Source: JBOGHU01 sp050742255 (GTDB taxonomy: Bacteria > Actinomycetota > Acidimicrobiia > Acidimicrobiales > CADCSY01). From it: a stretch of DNA of 36,784 nucleotides. The position numbers were made by a program, and so were the translations under genes. Below are positions 18,712-25,175 of the stretch, one piece after another. The stretch is from NCBI GenBank assembly GCA_050742255.1, contig JBOGHU010000020.1, forward strand, positions 1 to 36,784, read 5' to 3'. Positions within the stretch are counted from its first letter, which is position 1; every line of letters starts with the position of its first letter. The notes beneath the pieces are model-generated. The model saw only the letters and a program-made list of their open reading frames with translations. It was not told where the DNA came from and made no database searches.

Positions 18712-20142
18712 ATGGAGGAGCTGGAGCTGCACCGCATCGACGGCAGCCGTTGCCGGATCTCCCCGGTGGGAGCCATGCGGGTCCCCGGTGTGGTCTTTGC
18801 CTCCGATGCCCTGCTGCCCGACGGCGGGGAGACGCTGCGCCAGGTGGCCAACGTGGCCACCCTGCCGGGGGTGGTGGAGGCGTCCTACGCCATGCCCGAC
18901 CTCCACCTCGGCTACGGGTTCCCCATCGGAGGGGTGGCGGCCACCGACGTCGACGACGGAGGGGTCGTCTCCCCCGGCGGGGTGGGCTTCGACATCTCCT
19001 GTGGGATCCGGGTCCTCGCCGCACCCCTGTCCTTCGAGGAGTGCGACCCGGCGGCGTTCGGCCGGCTCATGGACGCCCTGGGACGGGCCGTCCCCCGGGG
19101 CACCGGCCCCGGGGGGATCTGGCACCTCGGCGAGGGGGATGGGCTGCGCCAGGTCCTCGTGGAGGGGTCCGCCGCCGCGGTGGCGGCCGGGTACGGGACC
19201 GAGGCCGACCTGGAGCACACCGAGGACCGGGGCCGCCTGGAGGGGGCCGATCCCGACGCGGTCAGCGGCACCGCCCGGCGGCGGGGGCTGGGCCAGCTGG
19301 GGAGCCTGGGGGCGGGCAACCACTTCCTCGAGGTGGAGACGGTGGAGTCCGTCCTCGACGACGTCGCCGCCCGGGCCTTCGGGATCGAGGTGGGCCAGCT
19401 GGTGGTCACCATCCACTGCGGCTCCCGGGGCCTCGGCCACCAGGTCTGCACCGACCACGTGCGGACCATGCAGACGGCCATGGCCCGCTACGGGATCGAG
19501 GTGCCCGACCGCCAGCTGGCGGCGGTGCCCGTGGACTCGCCCGAGGGTCGGGCCTACCTGGGCGCCATGGCCGCCGCCGCCAACTACGGGCGGGCCAACC
19601 GCCAGGTCCTGGGCGAGGCGGCCCGGGACGCCTTCGGCCAGGTCCTCGGCACCCGGGACCTGCGCCTGATCTACGACGTCTCGCACAACATGGCCAAGAT
19701 CGAGCGGCACCGGGTCGGCGACGGGGACGTGGAGCGCACCCTGTGCGTGCACCGCAAGGGGGCCACCCTGGCCCTTCCGCCGGGCCACCCCGACCTCCCC
19801 CCCGACTTCGAGGAGAGCGGCCAGCCGGTCGTGGTCCCCGGCTCCATGGGCACCGCCTCCTGGCTCCTGGCAGGGGGGCCGGGGGCGGCGTTCGCCTCCA
19901 CCTGCCACGGGGCGGGGCGGGCCCTGAGCCGGGCCGGCGCCAAGCGGCGGGTCCGGGGCCAGGCCCTGCGCCGGGAGCTGGCCGACCGGGGGGTGGCGGT
20001 GCGGGCCGGCTCCGCCGCCGGCCTGGCCGAGGAGGCGCCGGTCGCCTACAAGGACGTGGACGAGGTGGTGCGGGTGTGCGAGGACGCCGGGCTGTCCCGG
20101 CGGGTGGCCCGACTCCGGCCCGCCGGGGTGGTCAAGGGGTGA
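18712..20142 (+). CDS. rtcB: RNA-splicing ligase RtcB
   Basis: 476 residues. RtcB joins RNA 2',3'-cyclic phosphate or 3'-phosphate ends to 5'-OH ends using GTP and manganese, in RNA repair or tRNA healing. All key positions are visible: Asp94 and Cys97 (GFDISCGIR), Asn204 and His205 (GAGNHFLE), His236 (IHCGSRGLGH), His327 (YDVSHNMAK), the guanylylated histidine His401 (STCHGAGR) and the C-terminal Lys475. GGAGGG precedes both a GTG at 18709 and the ATG at 18712; the latter is chosen, but either is possible. The divergent archease gene supports the call. Its stop overlaps the next gene's GTG. Confidence 0.96.
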   Translation: MEELELHRIDGSRCRISPVGAMRVPGVVFASDALLPDGGETLRQVANVATLPGVVEASYAMPDLHLGYGFPIGGVAATDVDDGGVVSPGGVGFDISCGIRVLAAPLSFEECDPAAFGRLMDALGRAVPRGTGPGGIWHLGEGDGLRQVLVEGSAAAVAAGYGTEADLEHTEDRGRLEGADPDAVSGTARRRGLGQLGSLGAGNHFLEVETVESVLDDVAARAFGIEVGQLVVTIHCGSRGLGHQVCTDHVRTMQTAMARYGIEVPDRQLAAVPVDSPEGRAYLGAMAAAANYGRANRQVLGEAARDAFGQVLGTRDLRLIYDVSHNMAKIERHRVGDGDVERTLCVHRKGATLALPPGHPDLPPDFEESGQPVVVPGSMGTASWLLAGGPGAAFASTCHGAGRALSRAGAKRRVRGQALRRELADRGVAVRAGSAAGLAEEAPVAYKDVDEVVRVCEDAGLSRRVARLRPAGVVKG

Positions 20143-20804
20143 CCGTCACCGCCCGGCGGGTCGTGCGGATCGGCGCCGGCGAGGCCACCCTCGACGGCGA
20201 CCTGGCCCTCCCCGAGGGCGCCACCGGCGTCGTGGTCTTCGCCCACGGCACCGGCAGCAGCCGCCACAGCCCCCGCAACCGCCACGTGGCGGCGGTGCTG
20301 GAGGAGGCGGGGCTGGCCACCCTGCTGCTCGACCTCCTCACCGCCGGGGAGGAGGCGGTCGACCGGCGCACCGGCCACCTCCGCTTCGACATCGGCCTGC
20401 TGGCCGGCCGGCTGGCCGCGGCGCGGGCCTGGCTGGGGGCCCAGCCCGACGCCTCCCACCTCCCCGCCGGCTACTTCGGGGCCAGCACCGGGGCGGCCGC
20501 CGCCCTGGTCGCCGCCGCCCGGGAGCCGGCTGGGGTGGGCGCGGTGGTGTCCCGGGGCGGGCGGCCGGACCTGGCCGGGCCGGCGCTGGAGGAGGTCCGG
20601 GCGCCGACGTTGCTCATCGTCGGTGGCGAGGACCACACCGTGGCCGACCTCAACCGCCAGGCCCTGGCTGGCCTCGGGGCCGAGGCGGAGATGGAGGTGG
20701 TGCCCGGCGCCAGCCACCTGTTCGAGGAGCCCGGCGCCCTGGAGCGGGTGGCCGAGCTGGCCCGGGACTGGTTCGCCTCCCACCTGGGCGACCGGGGAGG
20801 GTGA
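20139..20804 (+). CDS. Alpha/beta hydrolase, dienelactone hydrolase-like
   Basis: 221 residues starting at GTG 20139, which overlaps the rtcB stop (GTGA), so it is probably translationally coupled. The oxyanion region FAHGTGSSRHSPRN follows strand 3. The nucleophile elbow is GASTGA with Ser116, the acid Asp166 (VGGEDHT) and the base His193 (ASHLFEE), a complete triad. The size fits small dienelactone hydrolase-like esterases. As I recall, this family is often found fused or adjacent to phosphoribosyltransferase-like domains in bacteria. The substrate is unknown. Coupling to an RNA ligase is unexplained. A strong hairpin follows the stop. Confidence 0.87.
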   Translation: MTVTARRVVRIGAGEATLDGDLALPEGATGVVVFAHGTGSSRHSPRNRHVAAVLEEAGLATLLLDLLTAGEEAVDRRTGHLRFDIGLLAGRLAAARAWLGAQPDASHLPAGYFGASTGAAAALVAAAREPAGVGAVVSRGGRPDLAGPALEEVRAPTLLIVGGEDHTVADLNRQALAGLGAEAEMEVVPGASHLFEEPGALERVAELARDWFASHLGDRGG

Positions 20805-20808
20805 CCGG

Positions 20809-20833
20809 TCGCCCGGCGCCGGGCGCCGGGCGA
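20809..20833 (+). terminator. GC-rich hairpin after rtcB-hydrolase operon
   Basis: TCGCCCGGC (20809-20817) pairs perfectly with GCCGGGCGA (20825-20833) across a 7-base loop, starting five bases after the hydrolase stop. There is no T-run, as is common for hairpin terminators in high-GC actinobacteria. Termination is inferred from position. Confidence 0.45.
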
Positions 20834-20964
20834 GGCGACGTACGGAGCTGGCCTGTCCCATCCTGGTGGGGCGAGACGAGTGGCTTACGGCGATCCGGGA
20901 GGCGCGATCCCGTCGCCCTCGGGCGACCCTTGCCGGATCCACATGTCTCCGGACTGCGGCGCCT

Positions 20965-21242
20965 GTGACGTCATCGGACACAGGGAGCACCCGCGAGCTC
21001 GCCGCGCATTGCGACGCCGAAGCAGCGGTCTACGAGGAGCTGTGGGCTCCGGTGCTGGGTCGACCGGGCCGGGCGCTTGTGGACGCCCTCCTCTGGGAGG
21101 GACCCGCCTCGTCATCGACGTCGGAACAGGGGTGGGCACGCTCCTGCCCGCGATCCGCGCCGCCGCTCCCTGCGCAACCGTGATCGCGGTGGACCGCTCG
21201 CTCGGGATTCTGCGGCGGGCCTCGACGACAGGGATGACCGGG
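20965..21242 (+). pseudogene. Truncated class I SAM-dependent methyltransferase remnant
   Basis: From GTG 20965 the frame encodes an N-terminal helix region typical of small methyltransferases (AAVYEELWAPVLGRPGRALVDAL). After a missing base in the GGG at 21099-21101 the next frame continues with motif I, VIDVGTGVGTLLPAI, and the acidic strand-2 end AVDRSLGILRRA. Similarity then stops at about 21230 and the sequence runs into the antisense of the HhH gene, so the core of the fold is missing. It cannot be a working enzyme as it stands. The region 20834-20964 shows nothing recognisable. Confidence 0.6.
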
Positions 21243-21272
21243 CGGAGAGCCGGGCCGACGCTGCGCCCAGGG

Positions 21273-21906
21273 TCAGCTGGCGGCGGCCAGCACCTGGTCG
21301 TGGTCCCTCGCCAGGCCCACCCGGACCAGGGCCGCCACCAGCCTGACCAGGTCGTCATCTCCCACCAGGCCAGCCAGCTCCTCGGGTGTGGCGCCGAGGC
21401 CGAGCCGGCGGGCGGAGTCGAGGGCCCGGTGGTCGGCGAAGGGTCGCAGCTCGTCCCAGGTGGCCTGGGCCTCCCGGAAGAAGATGTCCACCCCGACCTC
21501 GCCCACGCCCTTGAACCCCTTGAGCAGCCGGCGCTCCGCCCCGGGGTCCCGCCCGGCCTCGTCCCGGAGCCGTCTCAGGTCGCCCCGCCACCGGTCGAGG
21601 AGGAGCTGGGACGACTCGGCCACCATGGTGGCCGTCCGCTCGTCGTAGCGGGCGTAGCCCGACTGGTTCAGGGTCTGGGCCCGCTCCTCCCAGGTGGACC
21701 CGAGGAGCCGCTGCGGGGTCGTCCACCCCCGCCCGGGCGGCGATGTCGCTCCTGATGCGGGCGCTGAGCAGCAGCGACAGGCACAGCAACCGGAACAGCG
21801 AGGACGGGCCGTTCCTGACCGGGCCGATGCCCGCCTCCTCGGCGAAGGTGCGCCCGTGGCGGTCGAGCAGGGCGGCGACCACGGCGTCGGGCGGCGGCTG
21901 GGCCAC
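21273..21906 (-). CDS. HhH-type DNA glycosylase/endonuclease III-like protein (frameshifted)
   Basis: About 210 residues when one extra base at 21719-21721 is ignored; the two halves (SLFRLLCLSLLLSARIRSDIAARAG and PQRLLGSTWEERAQTLNQSG) are each recognisable in their own frame. A helix-hairpin-helix is visible at LLKGFKGVGEVGVDIFFRE, with the fold order of endonuclease III-like proteins. The catalytic lysine of endonuclease III (GVGRKTA) is not present (GVGEVGV), and no C-terminal four-cysteine Fe-S loop is seen, so activity is uncertain. The GTG start at 21906 is the likely one. The gene overlaps the 3' side of a methyltransferase remnant on the other strand. Confidence 0.68.
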
Positions 21907-22045
21907 CGCGACGGCCTACCCCGGGAGGCACCCCGCCATGCCCGGCCATGGGCTCGACGGCTCCGGCCCCGCCCCCGAGCCGCCCGGCGCCTCGACAGGG
22001 GTGCCGGCAGGTGTCCCCGGGGGGTCGACCGGGTAGAGGCCTCCA

Positions 22046-22351
22046 ATGGTCTCTCGTGTGGGCATGCCGGCCCTGTGCGTCCTGTTCCTGGTCGGCGCCG
22101 GTCTGGCCCTGGTCCTGCTCCCGGTGAAGGTGGAGGAGCGGTCCTGCGGGAGCCCGCTGGCGGTGGTGGCCAGGTCGGAGCGGCCGACCCCCTTCTCCCG
22201 TGAGTGCCACGAGAAGGCCGTCAAGGACGTCGCCTTCGGGGCGGTGATCGTGGTGGTCGGGGTGGCGGCCGGCGTCGTCAGCGCCGGCGTCCTGCGTTCC
22301 GACCACCCCGCCGCCGGGCCAGGGTCCGAGGGGCGACCGGCGGGCGCCTGA
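22046..22351 (+). CDS. Small two-helix membrane protein, unknown
   Basis: 101 residues, no family recognised. Two hydrophobic helices (about 7-26, PALCVLFLVGAGLALVLLPV; and 62-85, DVAFGAVIVVVGVAAGVVSAGVL) flank a loop of about 35 residues with two cysteines (Cys34 in RSCGSP, Cys54 in RECHEK), which could form a disulfide outside the membrane. The C-terminal tail is Gly/Pro-rich. It lies 70 bp ahead of bioY on the same strand; no functional link is evident. It may be real because the hydrophobic pattern fits only this frame. Confidence 0.6.
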   Translation: MVSRVGMPALCVLFLVGAGLALVLLPVKVEERSCGSPLAVVARSERPTPFSRECHEKAVKDVAFGAVIVVVGVAAGVVSAGVLRSDHPAAGPGSEGRPAGA

Positions 22352-22420
22352 GCCGCCTGTCCCGGGCCTGGTCCGGGTTCGTCCGCGGTCAGCCCGCCAT
22401 GACGGTGCCCAGCGCGCAGG

Positions 22421-23038
22421 ATGGCGCGTAACGTCCCGACCCCGCCTCCGGTCCCACCGGCCATGAGCACCGCTGCCACCCCCGTGACGCTCGCCGACCT
22501 CCTGCCCCGGATACGGGCCCGCACCGCCGCCCTGGTGGTGGGCTTCGCTCTGCTCACGGCGGCGTCGGCCCAGCTCAGCGTCCACCTGCCGTGGACCCCG
22601 GTGCCCGTCACCGGTCAGACCTTCGCCGTCCTGCTCGCGGGGGCGGCCCTGGGGTGGCGGGCCGGCGGGGCCAGCCAGCTCCTCTACCTGTCCCTGGGAG
22701 CGGTGGGCCTCCCCTTCTACGCCGCCGGCGCCAGCGGCTGGAGCGTCGTGTCGGGCGCGACGGGGGGGTACCTGGTCGGCTTCGTGGTCGCCGCCGCCCT
22801 GGTCGGCGCCCTGGCCGAGCGCCAACAGGACCGCACCCTCCTCACGTCGGTCCCGGCCATGCTGGCCGGGACCGCGGTGATCTACCTGCTCGGCGTGACC
22901 TGGCTCGCCCACGTGGCCGATCTCGACGCCACCACGGCGGTGGAGCAGGGCCTGGCCCCGTTCGTCATCGGCGACGCGCTGAAGCTGGTGGCCGCCGGCG
23001 CCGTCTTCCCCGCCGCCTGGAAGCTGGCCCGGCGCTGA
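22421..23038 (+). CDS. bioY: BioY family biotin transporter (ECF S component)
   Basis: 205 residues with about six membrane helices. The BioY core is clear: WTPVPVTGQTFAVLLAGAALGWRAGG, then YLSLGAVGLPFYA, GATGGYLVGFVVAAALVG and a late FVIGDALKLVAAG. BioY binds and imports biotin, alone or with a shared EcfAT energy module; no EcfA or EcfT gene is in the window. An ATG at 22421 and a second in-frame ATG at 22463 (MSTAATPV) are both possible; neither has a strong ribosome-binding site. The first 14 residues are proline-rich and may not belong. No biotin operator was recognised upstream. Confidence 0.93.
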   Translation: MARNVPTPPPVPPAMSTAATPVTLADLLPRIRARTAALVVGFALLTAASAQLSVHLPWTPVPVTGQTFAVLLAGAALGWRAGGASQLLYLSLGAVGLPFYAAGASGWSVVSGATGGYLVGFVVAAALVGALAERQQDRTLLTSVPAMLAGTAVIYLLGVTWLAHVADLDATTAVEQGLAPFVIGDALKLVAAGAVFPAAWKLARR

Positions 23039-23071
23039 CCCGCCGGCGCGGGGAGGCCCCGGCGCCGCTCC

Positions 23072-24607
23072 TCACAGGGGCCGGTCCTCGGGGTTGAGCT
23101 CCTCCAGGGCCCGGTGGGCGGTCTCGGGGTAGACGGCCAGCACCACGGCCACCAGGACGGCGGGGCCCACGGCCAGGACGGCCAGGGCCGGGCCCAGCCC
23201 GCCCAGGCGGTCGGACAGAACGCCGGCGGCCACCAGGCCGGCGGAGCTGCCGACCACGCCCAACAGGGCGATGAGGCCGTTGGCCCGACCGCGCAGCGAG
23301 GTGGGGAAGAGCTCGGGGCCGTAGACGCCGAGGGCGGGCACCGTGGCCGCCCCCACGACGGCCCCGACCACCGACCACGCCCACAGCGACCACCCCCCCG
23401 AGAGGTACATCACGACCGTCGCCCCCACGCCCCCGGCCAGCCCCACCGCGCCCACCACCCGCCGGCCCCGCACGTCGGCCAGCCGCCCGCCCACGATGAT
23501 GCCGATGCCGCCGGGGGTGTTGGTCAGGATGGTGAACAGGCTGATCCGAGCGGGTGAGAAGCTCCGCTCCTGGCGCAGGAACTCGTTGAGGAACTGGGAG
23601 GCGGGGGCGGTGAAGAGCGACAGCAGCAGCGCCGAGGCGGCCAGGAGCGCCAGGCGCCGCCCGTAGCTCCCCATGCCTACGGTGGGGTGGTCGGCCCGGA
23701 AGCGGCGGGTCTCGGGAAGGCGCCGGGCCAGGTCGGCGGCCAGGGGCAGGCCGACCAGGGCGATCACGTAGACCAGTCGCCAGCCGCCGGGACCGAGCCC
23801 GGCGAGGGGAAGGGCCATGACGCAGAAGCCCACGCCCAGGGCGGCGGCCATGCCGAGGATGCTCACCGCGTACGCACGGGACTCCCGGGGCATCTCCTCG
23901 ACCGCCACGATCCCGATGAGGATGGCCGCGGCCGTGGAGAAGGCCCGGCCCACGACCTGGGTGGCGCTGAGCCCGGCGAGGGAGGGGGCCAGGGCGCCCA
24001 GGGCGGCGGCCACGCACCCGCCCACGATCGAGGCCACCAGCGCCCGGCGCCGTCCCCGGCGGTCGGCGACCGCCACCAGGGCCAGGGCCAGCAGGACACC
24101 GAGCCGCACGCTGGCCAGGGCTAGTCCCTGGGAGCGGTCGTCGGTGACGTCGAACTCGGTGGCGGCGTAGGTGATCGTCTGGGTGATGAGGGTGCCCAGG
24201 TACCCGACGATCACCGACGCCGCCCCCAGCACGCCCAGCACGCCAGCGGCTCTGGCGTCGAGACGTCCAGGTGGCGCCCACCACGGCTGGCGGCCTAGCT
24301 GGCCCGGCACCCGCCGCAGGGCGGCGCGTGTGGGGGCCAGGAACAGCCAGCCGAAGTAGGGGATGGCCAGGGCGAACTCGGTCGTGGACGTCACCGCCGC
24401 GGTGTGGTCGCCGAGGGGCTCGACCGCCACCGTGCGGCGGTAGCTCTCCACCGGGCCCTCGGCGGCCTCGAAGGTCGCCGTCGCCGACCCGTCACCACCG
24501 GTGGACCTCGGGACCGAGGCCCGCTCGGCGACCAGGTCGTCCCGGGGCTCCAGCCAGTCGGCGGCGCGGCCGGCGTCGACGACCACCCGGGTGACGACAC
24601 GGGCCAC
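23072..24607 (-). CDS. MFS transporter with soluble N-terminal domain
   Basis: A 511-residue major facilitator. Transmembrane helices begin near residue 119; MFS loop motifs ADRRGRRRA (helix 2-3) and GGRLADVRGRR (helix 8-9) and the sugar-porter-like PETRRF, GPELFPTSLRGRANG and YPETAHRALEELNPEDRP mark the metabolite:H+ symporter type. The first 105 residues are not membrane-spanning in type and look like the C-terminal half of an SRPBCC-like fold (VESYRRTVAVEPLGDHTAAVTSTTEF). This extension is unusual for the family. No inner start near the first helix has a better signal, so I keep the full length. The substrate is unknown. It converges with bioY. Confidence 0.87.
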   Translation of the reverse strand: MARVVTRVVVDAGRAADWLEPRDDLVAERASVPRSTGGDGSATATFEAAEGPVESYRRTVAVEPLGDHTAAVTSTTEFALAIPYFGWLFLAPTRAALRRVPGQLGRQPWWAPPGRLDARAAGVLGVLGAASVIVGYLGTLITQTITYAATEFDVTDDRSQGLALASVRLGVLLALALVAVADRRGRRRALVASIVGGCVAAALGALAPSLAGLSATQVVGRAFSTAAAILIGIVAVEEMPRESRAYAVSILGMAAALGVGFCVMALPLAGLGPGGWRLVYVIALVGLPLAADLARRLPETRRFRADHPTVGMGSYGRRLALLAASALLLSLFTAPASQFLNEFLRQERSFSPARISLFTILTNTPGGIGIIVGGRLADVRGRRVVGAVGLAGGVGATVVMYLSGGWSLWAWSVVGAVVGAATVPALGVYGPELFPTSLRGRANGLIALLGVVGSSAGLVAAGVLSDRLGGLGPALAVLAVGPAVLVAVVLAVYPETAHRALEELNPEDRPL

Positions 24608-24616
24608 TGCGTCCCT

Positions 24617-24775
24617 CTAGCGCCGGTCCGGAGGTGGCTCCGGGTCCCCCTCGGCGTCGTGCCGGGCCCGGCGCTGGGCCACCCACAGGAGGAGGGCGAA
24701 GACCGCCAGCGGCACGGCCACGAAGGCCAGCTCGTCCCAGCCACCCTGGTGGGCCAGCACGCTGCCGATGAGCAT
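24617..24775 (-). CDS. Small single-pass membrane protein, 52 residues
   Basis: Starts at ATG 24775 (MLIGSVLAHQGGWDEL). It has one hydrophobic helix (LAFVAVPLAVFALLLWVA) followed by a basic stop-transfer segment (QRRARHD) and a Pro/Asp tail. It ends nine bases before the MFS gene start on the same strand, so it could be its operon partner. No family was recognised. The membrane-protein character in an otherwise empty interval is the main support. Confidence 0.5.
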   Translation of the reverse strand: MLIGSVLAHQGGWDELAFVAVPLAVFALLLWVAQRRARHDAEGDPEPPPDRR

Positions 24776-24782
24776 CACGGCC

Positions 24783-24896
24783 TCAGGTTCCCAGGAGCAG
24801 GGCCAGCCCGCCAACCGTGTAGGCGACCATGGCGGCGAGCAGGGGCTCCGGGCCGGACGGGCGGGCGGCCAGGGCCAGGGCCCGACAGCGGAACAT
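24783..24896 (-). CDS. Possible 37-residue hydrophobic peptide
   Basis: ATG at 24896 opens a short frame (MFRCRALALAARPSGPEPLLAAM) ending with a hydrophobic helix (VAYTVGGLALLLG) and stopping seven bases before the 52-residue protein's ATG. It is too short to prove by composition. Its tight spacing to the next small gene suggests a coupled pair. Confidence 0.3.
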   Translation of the reverse strand: MFRCRALALAARPSGPEPLLAAMVAYTVGGLALLLGT

Positions 24897-24912
24897 CGCG
24901 GCCGGCGGGGGC

Positions 24913-24918
24913 TATCAT
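24913..24918 (+). promoter_or_regulatory. -10 box for nifU-like gene
   Basis: TATCAT fits TANNNT and ends nine bases before the ATG at 24928. The transcript would begin a few bases upstream of, or at, the start codon; no Shine-Dalgarno sequence is present beyond GGGCGG. Confidence 0.4.
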
Positions 24919-24927
24919 TGTGGGCGG

Positions 24928-25152
24928 ATGAAGGACCAGGTCCAGCAGACCATCGACGTGATCCGCCCTGCCCTCCAGGCCGACGGGGGCGACATCGTCC
25001 TCAAGGAGGTCGACGAGGGCACCGGCGTGATCACCGTCGAGCTGGTCGGCGCCTGCGGCACCTGCCCGGCGTCCACCATGACCATGAGGGCGGGCATCCA
25101 GCGCATCCTGCGGGACCGGGTGGAGGGCGTGACCGAGGTCGTCGCCATCTGA
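24928..25152 (+). CDS. NifU-type Fe-S scaffold (NifU C-terminal domain only)
   Basis: A 74-residue protein consisting of one Nfu domain: IDVIRPALQADGGDIVLKEV, then the cluster-binding CGTC (Cys43, Cys46) and ASTMTMRAGIQRILRDRV. Such Nfu proteins carry or transfer Fe-S clusters to target enzymes in the cytoplasm. The start ATG 24928 coincides with the beginning of family similarity; earlier frames are antisense-like. It converges with glgP (23 bp between stops) and has no SUF genes around it. Confidence 0.92.
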   Translation: MKDQVQQTIDVIRPALQADGGDIVLKEVDEGTGVITVELVGACGTCPASTMTMRAGIQRILRDRVEGVTEVVAI

Positions 25153-25175
25153 CCCGAGCCGGTCGAGGGCCCCGC

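Noticed and set aside
20965..21183. Intact small gene in one frame through 21183.
   Set aside because: Methyltransferase motif I lies in the neighbouring frame after 21101, so the original frame is out of register beyond that point.
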